The notes below the pieces were generated by a model. The model made no database searches and was not told the DNA's origin. It was given only the letters and a program-made list of their open reading frames with translations. A program made the translations under genes and the position numbers. From the NCBI GenBank assembly GCA_029959195.1, contig CP114121.1:2232001-2296000 (forward strand): a stretch of DNA of 64,000 bases. Direction: 5' to 3'. Source of the stretch: Dictyophora rubrovolvata (Eukaryota; Basidiomycota; Agaricomycetes; Phallales; Phallaceae). Of the stretch, positions 48,403 through 61,777 are shown piece by piece (position 1 is the stretch's first letter; every line of letters begins with the position of its first letter).

Positions 48403-50279
48403 ATGGCTAATGATACGACTTCAGATGAAAGATCCCCTTTGTTACGAGTTGATACGGTTTCTACTCCTTCTGCTGAAAATGGACATGATCAACCAACCGG
48501 TGATACATTGAAACCGTCATCGCGGGCTAGTCCGACGCCACTACCATTGCGAACTGTGGCTCTTGTTATGTTGCTGACTGCTATGGCTCCTATCGTTTTC
48601 GAGCTCGTATTTCCTTTTCTGAATCAGATGATTCTTGAAGTAGGCATAGTTACCGATCCAGAACAAGTTGGCTTTTATTCTGGCATAGTAGAATCGGTTT
48701 TTTCCTTAATGAGTTTCCTGGCAGGTGTGTTGTTTGCAGACTTCTTGATCTTCATCAGCCCTTGAATAGTCTCCTCAAGTCATGCCTGCTTGTCGACTAT
48801 CAGACCGCATTGGTCGAAAACCGATAATCCTAGGAGGAACCCTGCTCATGGCCACTTCAACCGCGACTTTTGGCCTTAGTAAAACTCTCTCGTCAATGAT
48901 TCTGAGTAGATGCGTCGGTGGGGCCGCCGGTAGTGTATGGGTGTCTACCAAGATAGTCATGGCTGAATCCACAGACAAAAGCAATCAAGCAAAGGGTTTC
49001 CAGCTCTTCACGGTTTGATGCTTTTCTACAATAACCAACAAACGGGCTAATTGTGTCTGAACAAGATTGCGTATCGTATAGGGCAAATTGTGGGTCTACC
49101 TTTAGGAGGACTCTTAGCTCATCCCGAGCGCAATTTCCCTCTGTTCCGAACAAGATTTTGGATCGAGTATCCTTTTGCCTTGCCGTGCTTTGTCGCCGCC
49201 GGTTTTGCCGTGTTCGTTGTCATACTCGGTTTTTTCTTCTTGGAAGAGGTAGATGATATTTATTTTGTTTGTATTTTCTTTTGTTAAAATCCTGTCATAG
49301 ACATTGCCAGCTAAGCGACGGTCTGGCTCGCGGTTACAAAACCCTTCTCAACTTTCGGAGAACGCCTCCGACCCCGCGCTTTCTATAAAATCAGTCTTGA
49401 CACCTCCTATAATTTCGCTTCTTGTCAGTAATGTAGCGATGTGCTGGGCTTCTGAGACAGTATTTTCTGTGTATGAAAATGAACTCGTCATATTTAACTG
49501 TTCTAATAGATCTGGATTAGGTACCCACTATATTCGTTCACACCCGTCTCCTCTGGGGGGCTTGGCATGAGCGAAGCCGCAATTGGGGTTCAGATGGCTC
49601 TAAGATCCTTCATTCACATTGGAATTATACCATTCTATAGCACACTTGAGCGTCGCTTCGGTAGCGCAATGCGCTTATACCGTCTTAGTATGTGGCTATG
49701 GCCAGTAGTCATAATCTACATGCCTCTCTTGAATGTTCTCGCTCGGAATTTTGGTTCCCACTCATGGCCCGTCAATATTGCTCTTGTTGTATTTTACGTG
49801 CTTTGGGGGTTCTGCAGTTTTGCATGGAGTAAGTCTAAAATTTGCTTCCATTATTAATTGAAAATATTGTCCTATTCACATAGCTTGTCTTTCAATTATG
49901 GTTACGGATGCTTCCCCATCCGCAAAAGCGCTTTCAACCATCAATGTAAGTGTCAGAATGAACCTTATCTTTTGGCTACCCCTATAATGAAACAATCTAT
50001 TACACGTCCCTTGTTCTGTGGATCAGAGTTTATCCCAAATGGCGGTTATTTTACCACAAGCTATTGCTCCTGCATTTACGACGGCGTTGTTCGCGCTTTC
50101 CATAAAAAGCGGGATTGTCGGTGGCAATATGATATGGCTAGTTTTATTAATTTTCAGTAAGATTTAATTTTGCGCTATCCACGCGTAACTACACCTCATT
50201 TTTTCGTTTCATAGCCTGTGGTGGTGCTATACAAAGCATGTCGCTGAAGGAACCGACGTCGGACTGGCGAAATCAATGA
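48403..50279 (+). CDS. Major facilitator superfamily transporter (DHA1-like, YCR023C/ZIFL type)
   Basis: Twelve-helix transporter, probably a drug or metabolite/H+ antiporter. About eight exons join in frame from 48403 to the TGA at 50277-50279. The N terminus is a polar cytosolic tail; helix 1 follows with APIVFELVFPFLNQM. The MFS motif A between helices 2 and 3 is present (LSDRIGRKPIILGG) and helix 4 holds SRCVGGAAGSVWV. SYRVGQIVGLPLGG-like YRIGQIVGLPLGGLLAHP and SSGGLGMSEAAIGVQMALRS are typical of this fungal subfamily. The C-terminal part includes SLSQMAVILPQAIAPAF and SGIVGGNMIWLVL. The substrate is unknown. The donor GT/GTATGA near 49470 and acceptor before 49522 are inferred from the family block FSVYPLYSFTP. 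Confidence 0.88.
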
Positions 50280-51820
50280 ACGCGGTCAATCAGAGCGTTA
50301 AATGCGGTCTTTTACTTCTGTTTCCATTATCAATTGTCATGTATATAAATTGCTAGAGAAGTCCATTGGGTCCCGGAACTTTTTTTTTTTAGAAATGGGA
50401 TCGCCTACTGTTTTTATACAGTATTCGTGGCGGGCGATAATCATCAACGTATAAGTATTTAAGATCTAATCAAACTTGGGTACAGGCATGATTTCCCAAT
50501 GCCGTTGCACGGTTAAACATAAAAGCGGTGTGCTAGGCCAATTTGGGACTTAAAACCCGTAGCCATACTTGTTCCTAGAAAGCGGAACAAAACTGTGCAT
50601 TTAGATGCTGGATGTCAAGTGGGGTCAAAGCAAGGTTATTTTATATAGGCACAGCCATAACAGCCATCGCTGTGAGTCTTAACTCTATTTTAATTTCAAT
50701 ATAGACTCCTGTATTTAATAATCTCTGATATCCGTTGCTGCGACATGAATGCCCATTGACGGAAAAACTTTCACTCCAATCTCTAATTTCGACAAATTGG
50801 TAGCTGTAACTTGGACAACAAAGATCAGGTACATGTCAATTGTCTGGATGGACTGCCAGGTCTTAATAGGCTCTTTACTATGTATGTGTAATGCAACTTT
50901 TCCGTATGCGATTGTTAACCGAATGACTAGGATAACTAGTAACTAATGATTAGCTAATTGATTTCGCTCACACTATCCAAAATTCTTGACGAGGCTGATC
51001 AGGTTTGTTGTTGAGTGGGTACATCAATTGATGTGCCACTCTTCGAATTGCTGTCTGTTACTGTTCTGAGATAAGAAAGATCTTCCTCGAAATCATTTAT
51101 TAATTCTACATCGCGACTTCTTGTTCTCTTTCCCTTGTTTGCAAATCAAGGAAATAGTTCGGGCCCGATATTGGGTTAATCTCTAGAAGGTTCTTTTGAT
51201 GTGAATGGTAGTTCCAATTTGATGTGGGGAAAGAGCGTGCGTATGTCTACTATTAATGGGAAATTAGGCAGGATACAAACGAATAGCCGGATCGCCTATT
51301 TCTATATTTCGCTCCTTATTCCTGCCTGTTTATTTCATATTAGGCAAGTGTAAATGATGAAATGATGACTGCCCTTAGAGAAATAGTAGCTCAACTCGGC
51401 TTCAACGGTGCGGGAGATCCGAATTTGACGGGAGCTCGTAAATTCTTACTAGCTGGATAAAGTTGAGCATCACTTGCCTATGACGTGGGATGATTGCCCA
51501 AGTCTCGTCAACACAACAACCATAATTTAATTCGGATTTAAATAGATTAAGTTGAAAAAAAAAACAAATGATAATGAAATAACAAGGAATTATGCGTGCT
51601 TAAATGTAGTGGTCCGATGCAGGTCATGGTCATACCATATACCAAAAAATGGTCGGAAGCGCATACACGTAATCTAAATTATAAATATATCAGTTAAAGT
51701 AAGCAGAGCATTATGAGACTGAGATAGGCCCATACGTGAGTGTGAATTCACCAATCAAGAATAATATCCTTAATTGCGTAAATATTTTTGGCCCATGACC
51801 CAGAGAAATGCCAGTAGGGG
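50280..51820. other. Intergenic region, nothing recognised
   Basis: About 1.5 kb between converging genes (MFS transporter and zinc-finger gene). AT-rich, without a supported frame, repeat or RNA gene. Confidence 0.4.
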
Positions 51821-52736
51821 CTATGGAGAGGCACCATGGGTCCGTTGATGACGTCGCATATTGGACGAGGCACTGAACGTCTTTCCGCATCCCGGCCAAG
51901 GGCATTGGTACGCTAAAGAAATGTTCATCAACACTCGTATGTGCTCACGGGAAAGTCGGAGATTCTTACGCCGTTCACCGCTGTGAGTCGTCAAATGGCT
52001 CTGCAGTGTGTGGTTAATATAAGTAGCATCCAGTAAGCACCAGCGAAATAAGAAATTAATTCTTTGAGAATAGAATGTGCACCTTATAGTGACTCAATTT
52101 TTCAAACCGTCGCCCACACTCTGGGCAAGCGTGCTTCCCCGTCGACATTGATATCGCTTCGTCTTTCAACACCTGACGAAAGTCATCTCGGTCCGAAGAT
52201 CGTTGGTGTACCAGACCTTGTTCGGAGGTGACGAATACGTGATATGCATGTGAAGCGGCGGCGTTTTCTCCTGACGGACGCTGCTGTGATCGAGCGGGAA
52301 GATAGTCTTGAGCGTATGACCTGCCATTCTCGTGGTGTGGACCTGCTGAGCTGCTTGAACTGGGTATATACGAAATGGGGGTGCTAGTCCTTAATGGGGG
52401 CAGTGTAGATGACGATTGCGATAATTTCTGCAACCGATAATTAATTTCTTTCAAACGGGAACGTCTTGGCTGAAAATCTGACATATCTATCGGAGGGATA
52501 CATCGAAATCGAGCTATGCCGTCTCGATGACGATTCGCTTGTCGATGCATAAGCTGGCGCTCTTGGGTCCGAGCTGATAGGTTGTTGCAAGACGTCTTGA
52601 AGAAGAATGGAAATAATTCAGCACTGCCAAATGGTCAAATTCAAAAACATAGAAGCGCACCACCAACAACGTCCCTTATGGGAGGTAATTTCCTTGACGA
52701 ACTATAATACTTTTCATCTCCTGAAGCTGAAGACAT
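51821..52736 (-). CDS. C2H2 zinc-finger transcription factor
   Basis: Nuclear DNA-binding protein. The start at 52736 gives MSSASGDEKYYSSSRKLPPIRDVV, with the LPPIRD box common in fungal C2H2 factors. Exon 2 continues through PISSDPRAPAY and a 55-nt intron (GTCAGA to TTGCAG) to a long Ser-rich region. The first finger is CPECGRRFEKLSHYK...SHLTTH, split by an intron. The linker is HSGERPY after removing a further intron (GTAAGA to TTTAG), and the second finger is CPWPGCGKTFSASSNMRRHQRTH, ending at the TAG at 51821. The two fingers with a TGERPY-like linker resemble stress or developmental regulators, but targets are unknown. The reading around the Ser-rich region depends on the inferred 55-nt intron. 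Confidence 0.82.
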
Positions 52737-53802
52737 ACTCAAGCTTGTAGGGAAGGAGGGTTGTCAGGAGACCGTTTTTTATAGGCGAAATAGACTGCAC
52801 AGACCTGAAGGCGTTCGTACCTCTTTTTTATATACACGGACCACGGGTTAGGTACAGAAAAATCTTCTGGCGACCGAGGCGATCACACCTTAATGGAGGA
52901 GAGAAAGATAATCGAGGTAAATAAATACCTATGTAACAGGGTGTTATATATTTAGCAATTAAGTTGGATTTGATCGCGGAAGGGTCTCGGCAGCTGTCGA
53001 ACCGCCTGGTGGAAATTTAACTTGATCGCTGACTCTACAGTCTACTTAGCAGTTCTGTTCTATATCTAATTCCGGTTTACCCTCGTATGAATCGAACTCA
53101 TTACCTTGGAAGAAGCTGGTTTGACTCTCATTAAGAAGTCAGCGTACATGTGTATAGTCACTGGATGGCAAAACACATCACATTTTTTGGAACCCGTCAA
53201 CTCGGCTGATCCTGGTCCTCCATGCGCGGAATGTTCGGGGTATTTTCTCGAAAAATAAAGACGTTTCATTGATTAATAAATTGAATATCGGAGCGTAAGT
53301 TTTAATTGTCTCTCTTGAAAGCGCTCTGACAGCAGGTGTCCGGACGGAAACAATATGTATTTAATGGCTATAACGGAAATCACGTAGAATATCAAAAGAT
53401 CTTGTAACAAATCTCACAGGTTTCAAAGTAACGCCATCACCAATGAAGCAGAATTTTTTTCAAACTCACCATCCCGAGCTCAGTTCGCATGTCGGGAGTA
53501 TAATGAAATTCAATGACAAAGGAACGAGTGTTTTGACACCGCCATCGCTGGTACCAAGTCTCGGGGGACCAGGCAATCAAACAGTCGTCAGCGGCAACAT
53601 TTTCCCACAGCCCATCATGTTGGGTTACAATTGCAATGCGCTAGTGTCCCTTTTGCCTATGGCATCTATTGAATCTGGAATCTCAGTAACGAAGATCCAA
53701 ATATACCTACGACTGATTACTTTATAAGCACAAAATAGGAAATATTTACACGCCGACCAACCAAGCTGCATCAAATACACACATGTGCACCAAATAATAG
53801 TC
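52737..53802. other. Intergenic region, nothing recognised
   Basis: About 1.07 kb upstream of the zinc-finger gene and downstream of BUB2. A plus-strand open frame at 53443-53727 has no recognisable feature. The sequence near 53080-53100 superficially resembles a tRNA T-arm but no cloverleaf forms. Confidence 0.4.
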
Positions 53803-55132
53803 TCATCTGATCTCGTATGGGTGTTTCACAAGCTCTTCATATAGATCCGCTGGTAGGTCTCGTACTAATGTAACCGCAATGCCTATAACAGGTAAGGCTT
53901 CCAAGGGCGGAAATGTACGCAAAATGCGCATTGGACTGTCGTCAGTTATTATTATTTTGTTTCGGACAAATCAGTGACGACATGATCGTACCTCGGATTG
54001 CTCATCACTTCTTCCCGAATGAGTAGTAATTGAGCAATGACGCAGAGAACATTGAGATGAACACCAAAGGCTAATAAGAAGTCCCATAACTGGAGTACTT
54101 GATCAAGTGGCGGAGTGCATGCACAGAGTGTCAGAACGGCTTTCGGAAAATATGTCTCAAATGGAAAAGAAGCACATAGAAGACATAGTGACTTACAAGG
54201 AAAGGCATATATTTCAGCTGACAGATTTTTTGACCGCAAATAGGCATATAGTTCCGCGTCGACCGTTTTAAGACATCGATCAAGCAGCTTTACAGCAGAG
54301 AGAGAAATAAATTTAGTAAGTATACAGCTTCAGGCTCGCATTCCAGTTTATCGAGCGGCTAATAAATATAAAAAGTCATACCTTTAATCCCCGATGGACA
54401 CCTTCTAATGTGGGCTGGACATATAGAGGACATGAAACTTCAATAAATCGAGAAAAGCAGTAAAAAGCTTCCAACTCTGAAGGAAGTGTATATAAGAAAG
54501 GTGCCGCCAAGACATTCATTCCTTGAATGTAAGTGAAATTGAGCGGTGGAGCTTGAGGAGAGTTCTGCCGATCTAACATAATTCAATAGTAATTAATTTT
54601 GAGGCGATTAATGAGTGAATGTGTTACAGACCATGGGTTCGCCAAATAAAAGCTTCTAAAAGACGAACGAGCATTTCCTCGCTCACTCGCTCTTTGAACC
54701 CACGATCTGTGGCCAATGTTCTGAATTTCAAGAAATAAAAATAAGAATAAGAATTATCTGTTTCAATACAAGGCTCAGAGACTCGCCTAAACGTGTCATT
54801 CCGAATTTTCTCTCTCACAGGGCAGGCACCTCGCGCGACATATCCCGCGAATTCGTCAGCAGAAACTTCATTCACGCGAAGTAATATTTTCCAAATACGT
54901 GGACGTAACGTAGGGTCCTTCATTCATCAATGAACATAAAGTAATAAACCTCTAAACATCCCGGAAAGTGACTGACCGCCTCTTGGGGTATGCCTTCAAC
55001 CAGGATTAACCGCCGTAACCGCCTGATGCTCTCTTGTATTTCAGCAGGTGTTCGATTGGATCTTTGCATTTTCGGCTGATTCAGTATTTTTTGAAAAGCA
55101 GCCACTGCCGCTGCCGGGTTTGGAGTCGACAT
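53803..55132 (-). CDS. BUB2: BUB2-type TBC-domain GTPase-activating protein
   Basis: Spindle-position checkpoint GAP that holds the Tem1/Spg1 GTPase inactive at spindle poles. It begins MSTPNPAAAVAAFQKIL; the TBC domain follows with LRRLILVEGIPQEADPTLRP, the arginine-finger motif NDTFR (RxxDxxR context), FIWRTH, then the glutamine-finger motif FTYIQGMNVLAAPFLY. The BUB2-specific blocks are CPLYVQPTLEGVHRGLK, LTLCACTPPLDQVLQLWDFL and LNVLCVIAQLLLIREEV. The C terminus has FPPLEALPVIGIAVTLVRD and ends EIR at 53803. It has several short introns, one of which, with its donor at 54786-54785, is GC-AG, the only way to keep R-T-L-A-T-D in frame. Confidence 0.9.
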
Positions 55133-55374
55133 GATGATTGTTGGAAAAAGTAACGAGATATAACGGGCACGAAAAAGAAAATAAGGTTACATAATCGCCT
55201 CGTGGTTTCACGTCTGGCATGCGTATATCAACCACACACACACCCACACTGGCTCGCTGACATGGCTTGTCTAATGTTTTCTACGTTTTCAGGATAGATA
55301 GTATACAGCGCAGTAATTCAATACAATGTTGCAATGTTTCAAAGTGTCATAATCTAGATGGGCGTGCTCCTTCT

Positions 55375-58285
55375 TCATATTGCTGTCGCAGTTGATATGA
55401 AATTATCCCAGGCATTGATAGTAGCCGAGGGCCACACTGTCGAAAATTGCGTTGATGCTGATCCATAAAAGATAGGGTTGCGTTCTCCCGGTAGTATTCC
55501 ATCTGCGAATGCGCTATTCTCACCCCCGAGTACCGTAACTTGTCCCGGAATTACGTATCCAAGGGGGTTGTGTCCTAGAAGGAATTCGTATACAAAATCC
55601 AACGCCTGGTTTGCCGTATTAATTATCATTATTCTCAAGATAACAAGATAACAGGAACGACTCACAGCCCGAGGTGCAAAAATAGGCACTTGATGGCTGG
55701 CGTGATTGAATAGGACATAAGTTAGGTTCCGTTCTTGGTGCACTATCCCATACAAAGACCCATCTCTGCTTAGCCAAGGTGTCGAAGGTGGTCGCGTGAA
55801 GCCTCTTATCCCACCAAATGTAGTGTTCTGAATGGGAAAAAAATCAGAACTGAGATCGGAGTGCCTTTATACATATGCTCGCCTGGATTGTAACTGTCAA
55901 ACGTTCAGAGATGTCACCTTGTTAAAAAAGGTTAAAAAAGGGAAACGGCGTACTAAGGCTTCCCATGTGGGCGTCCAGACTATCGTCATTGCCTGAATAT
56001 ATAATCCAAGATACACCCCCTTGAGTAGCATTGCTCGCTAATTCAGATAGAAAAACAATAGGCCTACACAAGTGAGAAAATCAGTCTGATTTTGACAGAA
56101 TGCGTTGTATCACGTATCACGGCTTACGGGGGACCTGAATATGGCATGTAGACGATGTATCTTGTGATTTAGAACAAAAAATGTAGCGCTTATTACTTAC
56201 TCGGATCTGCACAGTGTATAATTTACCTTGATCAGCAGTTAACTCAACTCGATATTTCATGCTCACCTCCATGAGTGAAGCTGTTATTGAAAGGGTACGT
56301 TGGCTCAAAGAAAATGCTCCAGTTCTTGCTTAAGGGAGCGTGTATGGCCGTCCGGACACGAAAATCTACGAGCACGGCTGATTAATAATAATAATAACGC
56401 AGCATCATTGCTCGTAATCGAACTGACCGTTAAGAAACACACTAGCGTCTAAAGGAGCCTCCGGATCAAGCGCATCGGGTATGTTCTTATTCTAAATTAG
56501 CCAGGAAGAGCCGACAAACGAACGGATCCACACCTACATAGGGCTAAAACTTGTTAGTAGAAACTCGTTTAATCTAGTCTGGAAAGAAATGAACTAACAT
56601 CGAAACCATTAATATCATTCTTTGCTATTAATCAACTATTCAATAATAATCATGTTTTTCACGTAGAAGGGTGACTTACACCAAGGAAAGGTGAAATTGA
56701 AGGCGTAATCAATCATCTCGTCGTATATATCACATCCGTACCAGGGATTAATGGTATTACTCCATCGGTCGGCAATAAATTCATGAAATTCTGAATACTG
56801 GCGTTTTGAATTGGTCTTGAACGGCGCGGCTCCCATATTGAGTACCGCGCGTAACGATACGCGCTTGGCAGTCGCTGTAGCAACTTCGGACAGTAACGAT
56901 TGGGGTCCTATTTCAGCAGGCGAAACAATGGTTGGGATGCTATCGCGCTGCGGATAACTCAAGTTGATATCTAAATTGCATAAATGGGCTCTGTTGGTTT
57001 TTTTTTTCATGTAAGAAAAATTGATTCAGGGGAAGTCGAGCATGTTGGATCCAACTGACTGTTGTCTAAAATATTCAAATACAGAAGGATCAAAGTTGAT
57101 CAACTGGGGATATGTTTCCAAAGTACTGATCTAGAAATATTTTTAAACGCAAACAACGAATCGGAAAGTGTCAAAAAAAAAACTTACGACAGGGGCCTGT
57201 CCATACACTTCCGGGGCCGCGATGGTGCCATCCCCAATAGCAAACTTTACAAGTTTGACCGGTGGATTCGGGATTCCGAAATATGTCTTCACAATATATG
57301 GGATGTACTTTCCTAAACCCCTTTTAGTAATACCAAAATATGACTGAGAATTTCCATGCCTGCATAGGATTCGCCTATGAGATGAAGAGGCCTACTACTT
57401 AAATTCGGAAATATCTGTACCAAACTACTTAGGAACCCCATCTTTTTAAAACTAGTTTGCACATGCTTCGATTTCCTTCGTTAGAACAACTTACGAAATC
57501 AGTCCCAACTGTGTCTTCATCGATGGCATATGACCCCGCATCGGCAGTTGCATAACCGGTTCCTGTTGATTTCAGGTCATGGCTTGGTTTCAAGACAATA
57601 TTTCTCTTGGTGATACGTACCAACAGGTTGATCGACATAAAATCTAGACAATTCAATTTAAGTAAAAGCGGAACACGATTTAGAACCATTGCCACGCACA
57701 TATCTGCGGCAATGTGCCAGCTGTAAGGATTAAGAGAAGCGCTGTAGTTGGCGTTAATGCGAATGGGGCCGTTCTGCAATCAAGATGTTCAAACTAAAAA
57801 CAATCAAGGGTGGTAAAGACTATTTTACCTCCAGGAATAAACCCGCTAAGCTCGAGGAACCTGGTCCTCCATTTAACCATATGATCCAGCTGACATGCTG
57901 TGAGATGGTGATAAAAATAAATCGATCTCCAATCTTACGGCTTATTGGACGAATCAACCGTCAAAGAACCCTTGGAATTTTCGAAAGCATAGAAAAATAA
58001 TGTGTTGTTAATACTGCCTCTGTTCACTGGGACATTTCCGGCATAACTTCGTGGTACTGGAAACGTGATGTTGGGTAAATAATCTTTCACTAGATAGTCT
58101 TTTCGAAGCAATTAGCGACACATCAACCTCGACCAACAATTACTTACATCGTTGCCATGCTGCACTGTTGGTAAAATTGACGTAAGAATTTGGGATCCCT
58201 CTGTAAAAATGTGGGAAGGTGGAAGGTAGAGTTTGGCTGACAGCGACAGCACTGAGCCAGAAGAATGGGAGTAGGTGATAGAACA
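55375..58285 (-). CDS. Secreted serine carboxypeptidase (peptidase S10)
   Basis: Extracellular or vacuolar acid carboxypeptidase. The ATG at 58285 begins a signal peptide (MFYHLLPFFWLSAVAVS). Catalytic and substrate-binding blocks follow in order: IWLNGGPGSSSLAGLFLE, GPIRINANYSASLNPYSW, the Ser nucleophile in HLIGESYAGM, the Asp in WIIYSGNDDSLDAH, and the His in NHASHQVPIFAPR. The C terminus ends WPSATINAWDNFISTATAI at 55375, a tail I recall in basidiomycete S10 enzymes that also contain DGILPGE. Many N-glycosylation sequons are present. The span of nearly 3 kb reflects numerous short introns that I did not resolve individually, in particular between 56000 and 57000. Confidence 0.88.
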
Positions 58286-59753
58286 TTTTGGAATGTCGAC
58301 AGCGTATACACGAAGGTTTGTATTTTCATGTTCTTATAGACATTTCATGAGTCGTAAACACGAGTTCTCAAAATGGATATGAGTTTGGCAAAGCAACTCT
58401 TGATCGGTATGATCATGGACCCAGATTAAATTTCTTTTTTGGCATGCGTTCGCAAAAATCGAGGGTAAGATAAGGATCACGGGTAAGAACTGAATCGCCA
58501 TTCGAATGCACCGCCGAGCCGACAAATTTTCTTCCTTTAAAAATACATACAATATTGGATTCGCCGTACCCAAAAGTACTGGATAGGTTTGTGATAATCG
58601 CTGAAGAGACGATACAAAGGGAATTAAAGGGAAAAAAACTCTTGCTGTTGCGAAGCTTCTTTAAATCTAGATGTGGTTGGACGGTGTTCGCTTGAATAGA
58701 CCATAAAGAAGCCATCGAGCGCTCATGTACCCATGCAACACACCACATAAAAAGTGCTCAAGTCTTCTTATCCTATCCGAAATCGGTTGGGATTAGACGT
58801 CATTATGGATGACCAATTGATACGGCGACAACATAATCATTCTTCGCTAAACCCTCACGACAGAGACTTTTGCGCGTTTTTTTTCTTGCCTGGAGAAACA
58901 TTAATTAATTACAATTATGTTTAGAATGTAATTTACGGATCACCTGGACAGTAATGCCGTACTGAATTAGAATCTTACTGTTTGTCGCTGAAACGTTTAA
59001 TAGTGCGAGGAGCGACGGGTTTGTAGTTCATAACTGAATGAAAAGTTTGGTCAAGCATCATGAAAGCAACATTTGAAGCATTAAACATACATTGTTAGAC
59101 AAGGAAAATAAAAACACATGTTTGAAGCGTACTCGTGTTCTGGCAAAGGATCCACGCATGCGTTCCGTTTGTTATATGGTTCATTCAATAGTATATTCGC
59201 GGCGTTTCATTCGCTTCGATGCTTGAATGTAAGGAAGATAGGAGCCGAGAAACCCATGCCATGATGCAAAGTTCTCCGCAGGGAACCCAATTTCCAAGAG
59301 TTTACAAAAATGAGGCATCACTACAAACATAGCTGTGGTCGCAGGACACGCTGGATTCTTTTCACATGAAAGAAAAAAAATTCAATGATAATAATACTTG
59401 TCGCGGAAGAAAAAGGGTATTCAATCAACATGCACTCTACTCAGAATAATTCCACAATAAGAAAACTGCGCAATGATGGACAAAACAATTGTCGGACATG
59501 CCTTGTATATTCTGACGCTCCTCTTCGCTCGTTCACCCAAGTTAAAAAGCGGAAGAAGCACCGAAGAAGCATCCGTACGAATGAATAAAGCCACGCAAAA
59601 ATTTGTGATAAGAAAGACGTGTTTTTTTTTCCTTGTTACTTCGCGTCGCTAGCTTGTGCAATGGCAACCACAAAGACTGTTTAGCGCCCAAATTGCGGAG
59701 GCAATTTCGGGTGGACGGCCTAGCGCTGACAAACACACCTACTAGAGTATCAT
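58286..59753. other. Intergenic region between divergent genes
   Basis: About 1.5 kb holding the promoters of the carboxypeptidase and the BSD-domain gene. Frames such as 58413-58748 on the minus strand show no family features. No repeat or RNA gene was recognised. Confidence 0.4.
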
Positions 59754-61656
59754 ATGAACATGGATTTGTACGACCTCAACGTCGTAGCAGCCGCAACTGC
59801 TGAAGGCACTCAGCCCAATGAATCTTCGTCTTCTTCTTCGTCTTCATTATCTTCGACAAACAATGTTGCCAACGCACCCGCAGCCTCATTGAATGAAGAA
59901 GTGACGCAAGTGTTCAGCCAGCTGGGCAGGTTCTGGGGCGGCGTGCGCAAACAAGTGCGGATTTGATCGCTGCAGTTGTGTTGTTTTTGCTTCACCAGAC
60001 GTACTGACGCAAGTTTTCAATTTCTTAGAGTCAAACGGTATTTGAATCGGCCCGAAAGGTATGTTACATCAACCGTGTTTTTTTATGTGAACGTGAAGTG
60101 GCAAAGGCAATACTGAATTACTTCTCTCCTGCTTCTTTCTTCTTCTTATTATTAGGACTTAGGGGATGTGGTATCCCAAGCACAGAAAGAACTCGAAAAG
60201 ACGTTCAATCAATCTGCATCTACATCTGCTTCAGCAACAAGCCCTACCTCTTCGGAGGCTACTCCATCCGATAGGTCGATCGAGAAGACTGCAACAACAA
60301 CGGAAAATAAACAAACAGTTTCAGTAGAAGCTGCGACAGGCAATCCGCAATCCGAATCAAACGCAAGCACTACTCCCACCTCTCCCTCTACGGCTACGGC
60401 CACCACTTTCTTTTCACGATTACAAAGTTCTCTTCCGCCAAATATCACGCCATCTTCCCTCTCCAGCACATTTCAACGCCACCTTCCATTAGAGAATTTG
60501 CAACAATTGCAACACAATTTTAATTTGGAAAGGGCAACTGCCGATCTCGCCCAGCTTCGCTCTACGCTCGTTGATAACATTCAGCGTGTCCAATCTGAGA
60601 CTACCATACAACAGGCTGAAAAGTTGGCTGAACAGTATCTTCAAAGGGGAGAATCTTTTTTCAAAGAAGCCGGCGAATTTTTGAAGGATGCAGTTAAGGT
60701 CTTGCCTCCGGAAGGAGATGACGCGTCCAGTGGTGGTGTCATGTGGGATGGGACAGACATATGGCCTGTTCCCCCCACCACTATCACCACTACTACTGCT
60801 ACCGCCTCCGCCGCCACCACGCCACCACGCTCGTCGAGAAAAGGAAAAGAGAAAGAGGACACGACACCAAGCGCTCCACGTTTACTAGGGAAACGTAAAG
60901 AGATCCTTCTACGCAAGTTGCACAGCAACCCCGATGAAATCAGAAAGAACCCCGAAGAAGAAACAGATGTTAACGTCAAAGAAATGTGGTCGTCATTCAC
61001 CAAAGAAGTACAAGATAACGGTACTATTCAAGGCAAGATATGGCAAGATAAGATCGAGGCCGTGACTCGAAGTAATGATGAAGATACTCTTGCGTTGCTC
61101 AATAGTCATAAACAACTGGGTGCGTTTACCTAATTACATAGTGACTTCGTAGTAATAACAAAGATGGGCCTATTTAGTTCCTTCTGAATTATCCGACGAA
61201 ACTTTCTGGACACGCTATTTCTTCCGAATTGCCCAGATCCAACGGGAGGAAGAACGTCGCAAAGCGCTTCTAGAAGGCACGAACAAACAAGATGACGATC
61301 AAGATGACGAATTCACGTGGGAAGACGAGGAGGAAGAAGACGGAGAGAAAGGAGAAGAAAGAAGGAAAGAGCAAGGCAACACAAACTCGACAAGGAATAC
61401 AATAGAAGAAGGGGCGGCGACGCTTGCCTCTGATGTTACTTCCAGCGTGCCTACTCTTGTTCCTAGTCCGTCTCCCAAACCAGCATCAGGGACGCAAACT
61501 CCGTCTATCAGTCCTCGTAGATCCGAAGACAGCTACGACGTCGTCTCATCTAATGTGTCATCAACGAGCCAAAAAAGCCCCGAGACCAAACGAGAGGGAG
61601 CTGGAAAAGAAGGAAACGGCGGCGGCGGCGACGACGAGGAGAGTGATTGGGAATAA
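59754..61656 (+). CDS. BSD-domain protein with acidic tail
   Basis: Four exons, 59754-59954, 60029-60058 (30 nt), 60156-61119 and 61178-61656, give 557 residues. The N terminus contains a Ser run, then FSQLGRFWGGVRKQ and amphipathic helices (ARKDLGDVVSQAQKELE), resembling SYAP1/DOS2-like proteins. A Ser/Thr-rich region and a long helical part (ERATADLAQLRSTLVDNIQRV; about residues 195-230) follow. The BSD domain is recognised by SHKQL followed by VPSELSDETFWTRYFFRIAQI, with the diagnostic Phe-Trp pair. The tail is strongly acidic (DDEFTWEDEEEEDG) and ends DDEESDWE, as in DOS2. The function is probably linked to ubiquitin or signalling but is not established. It is tail-to-tail with the second phosphoesterase, 121 bp apart. 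Confidence 0.85.
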
Positions 61657-61777
61657 AGTTTGCTTCCCAAGAATACTTTTTTATTCAGTGTGTGGTTGTT
61701 CTCTGGCCAGAATGTACTCCCCATTAGCCATTTTGTATTATATACTAAGAATATGATGATAACAGTACAGTAATATT

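Noticed and set aside
53066-53130. Possible tRNA T-arm (GAATCGAACTC) on the minus strand
   Set aside because: No acceptor, D or anticodon stem could be drawn around it, so it is a chance match.
60209-61003. Minus-strand open frames opposite the BSD gene
   Set aside because: Their Val/Ser-rich content mirrors the Ser/Thr-rich coding strand; they are shadows.
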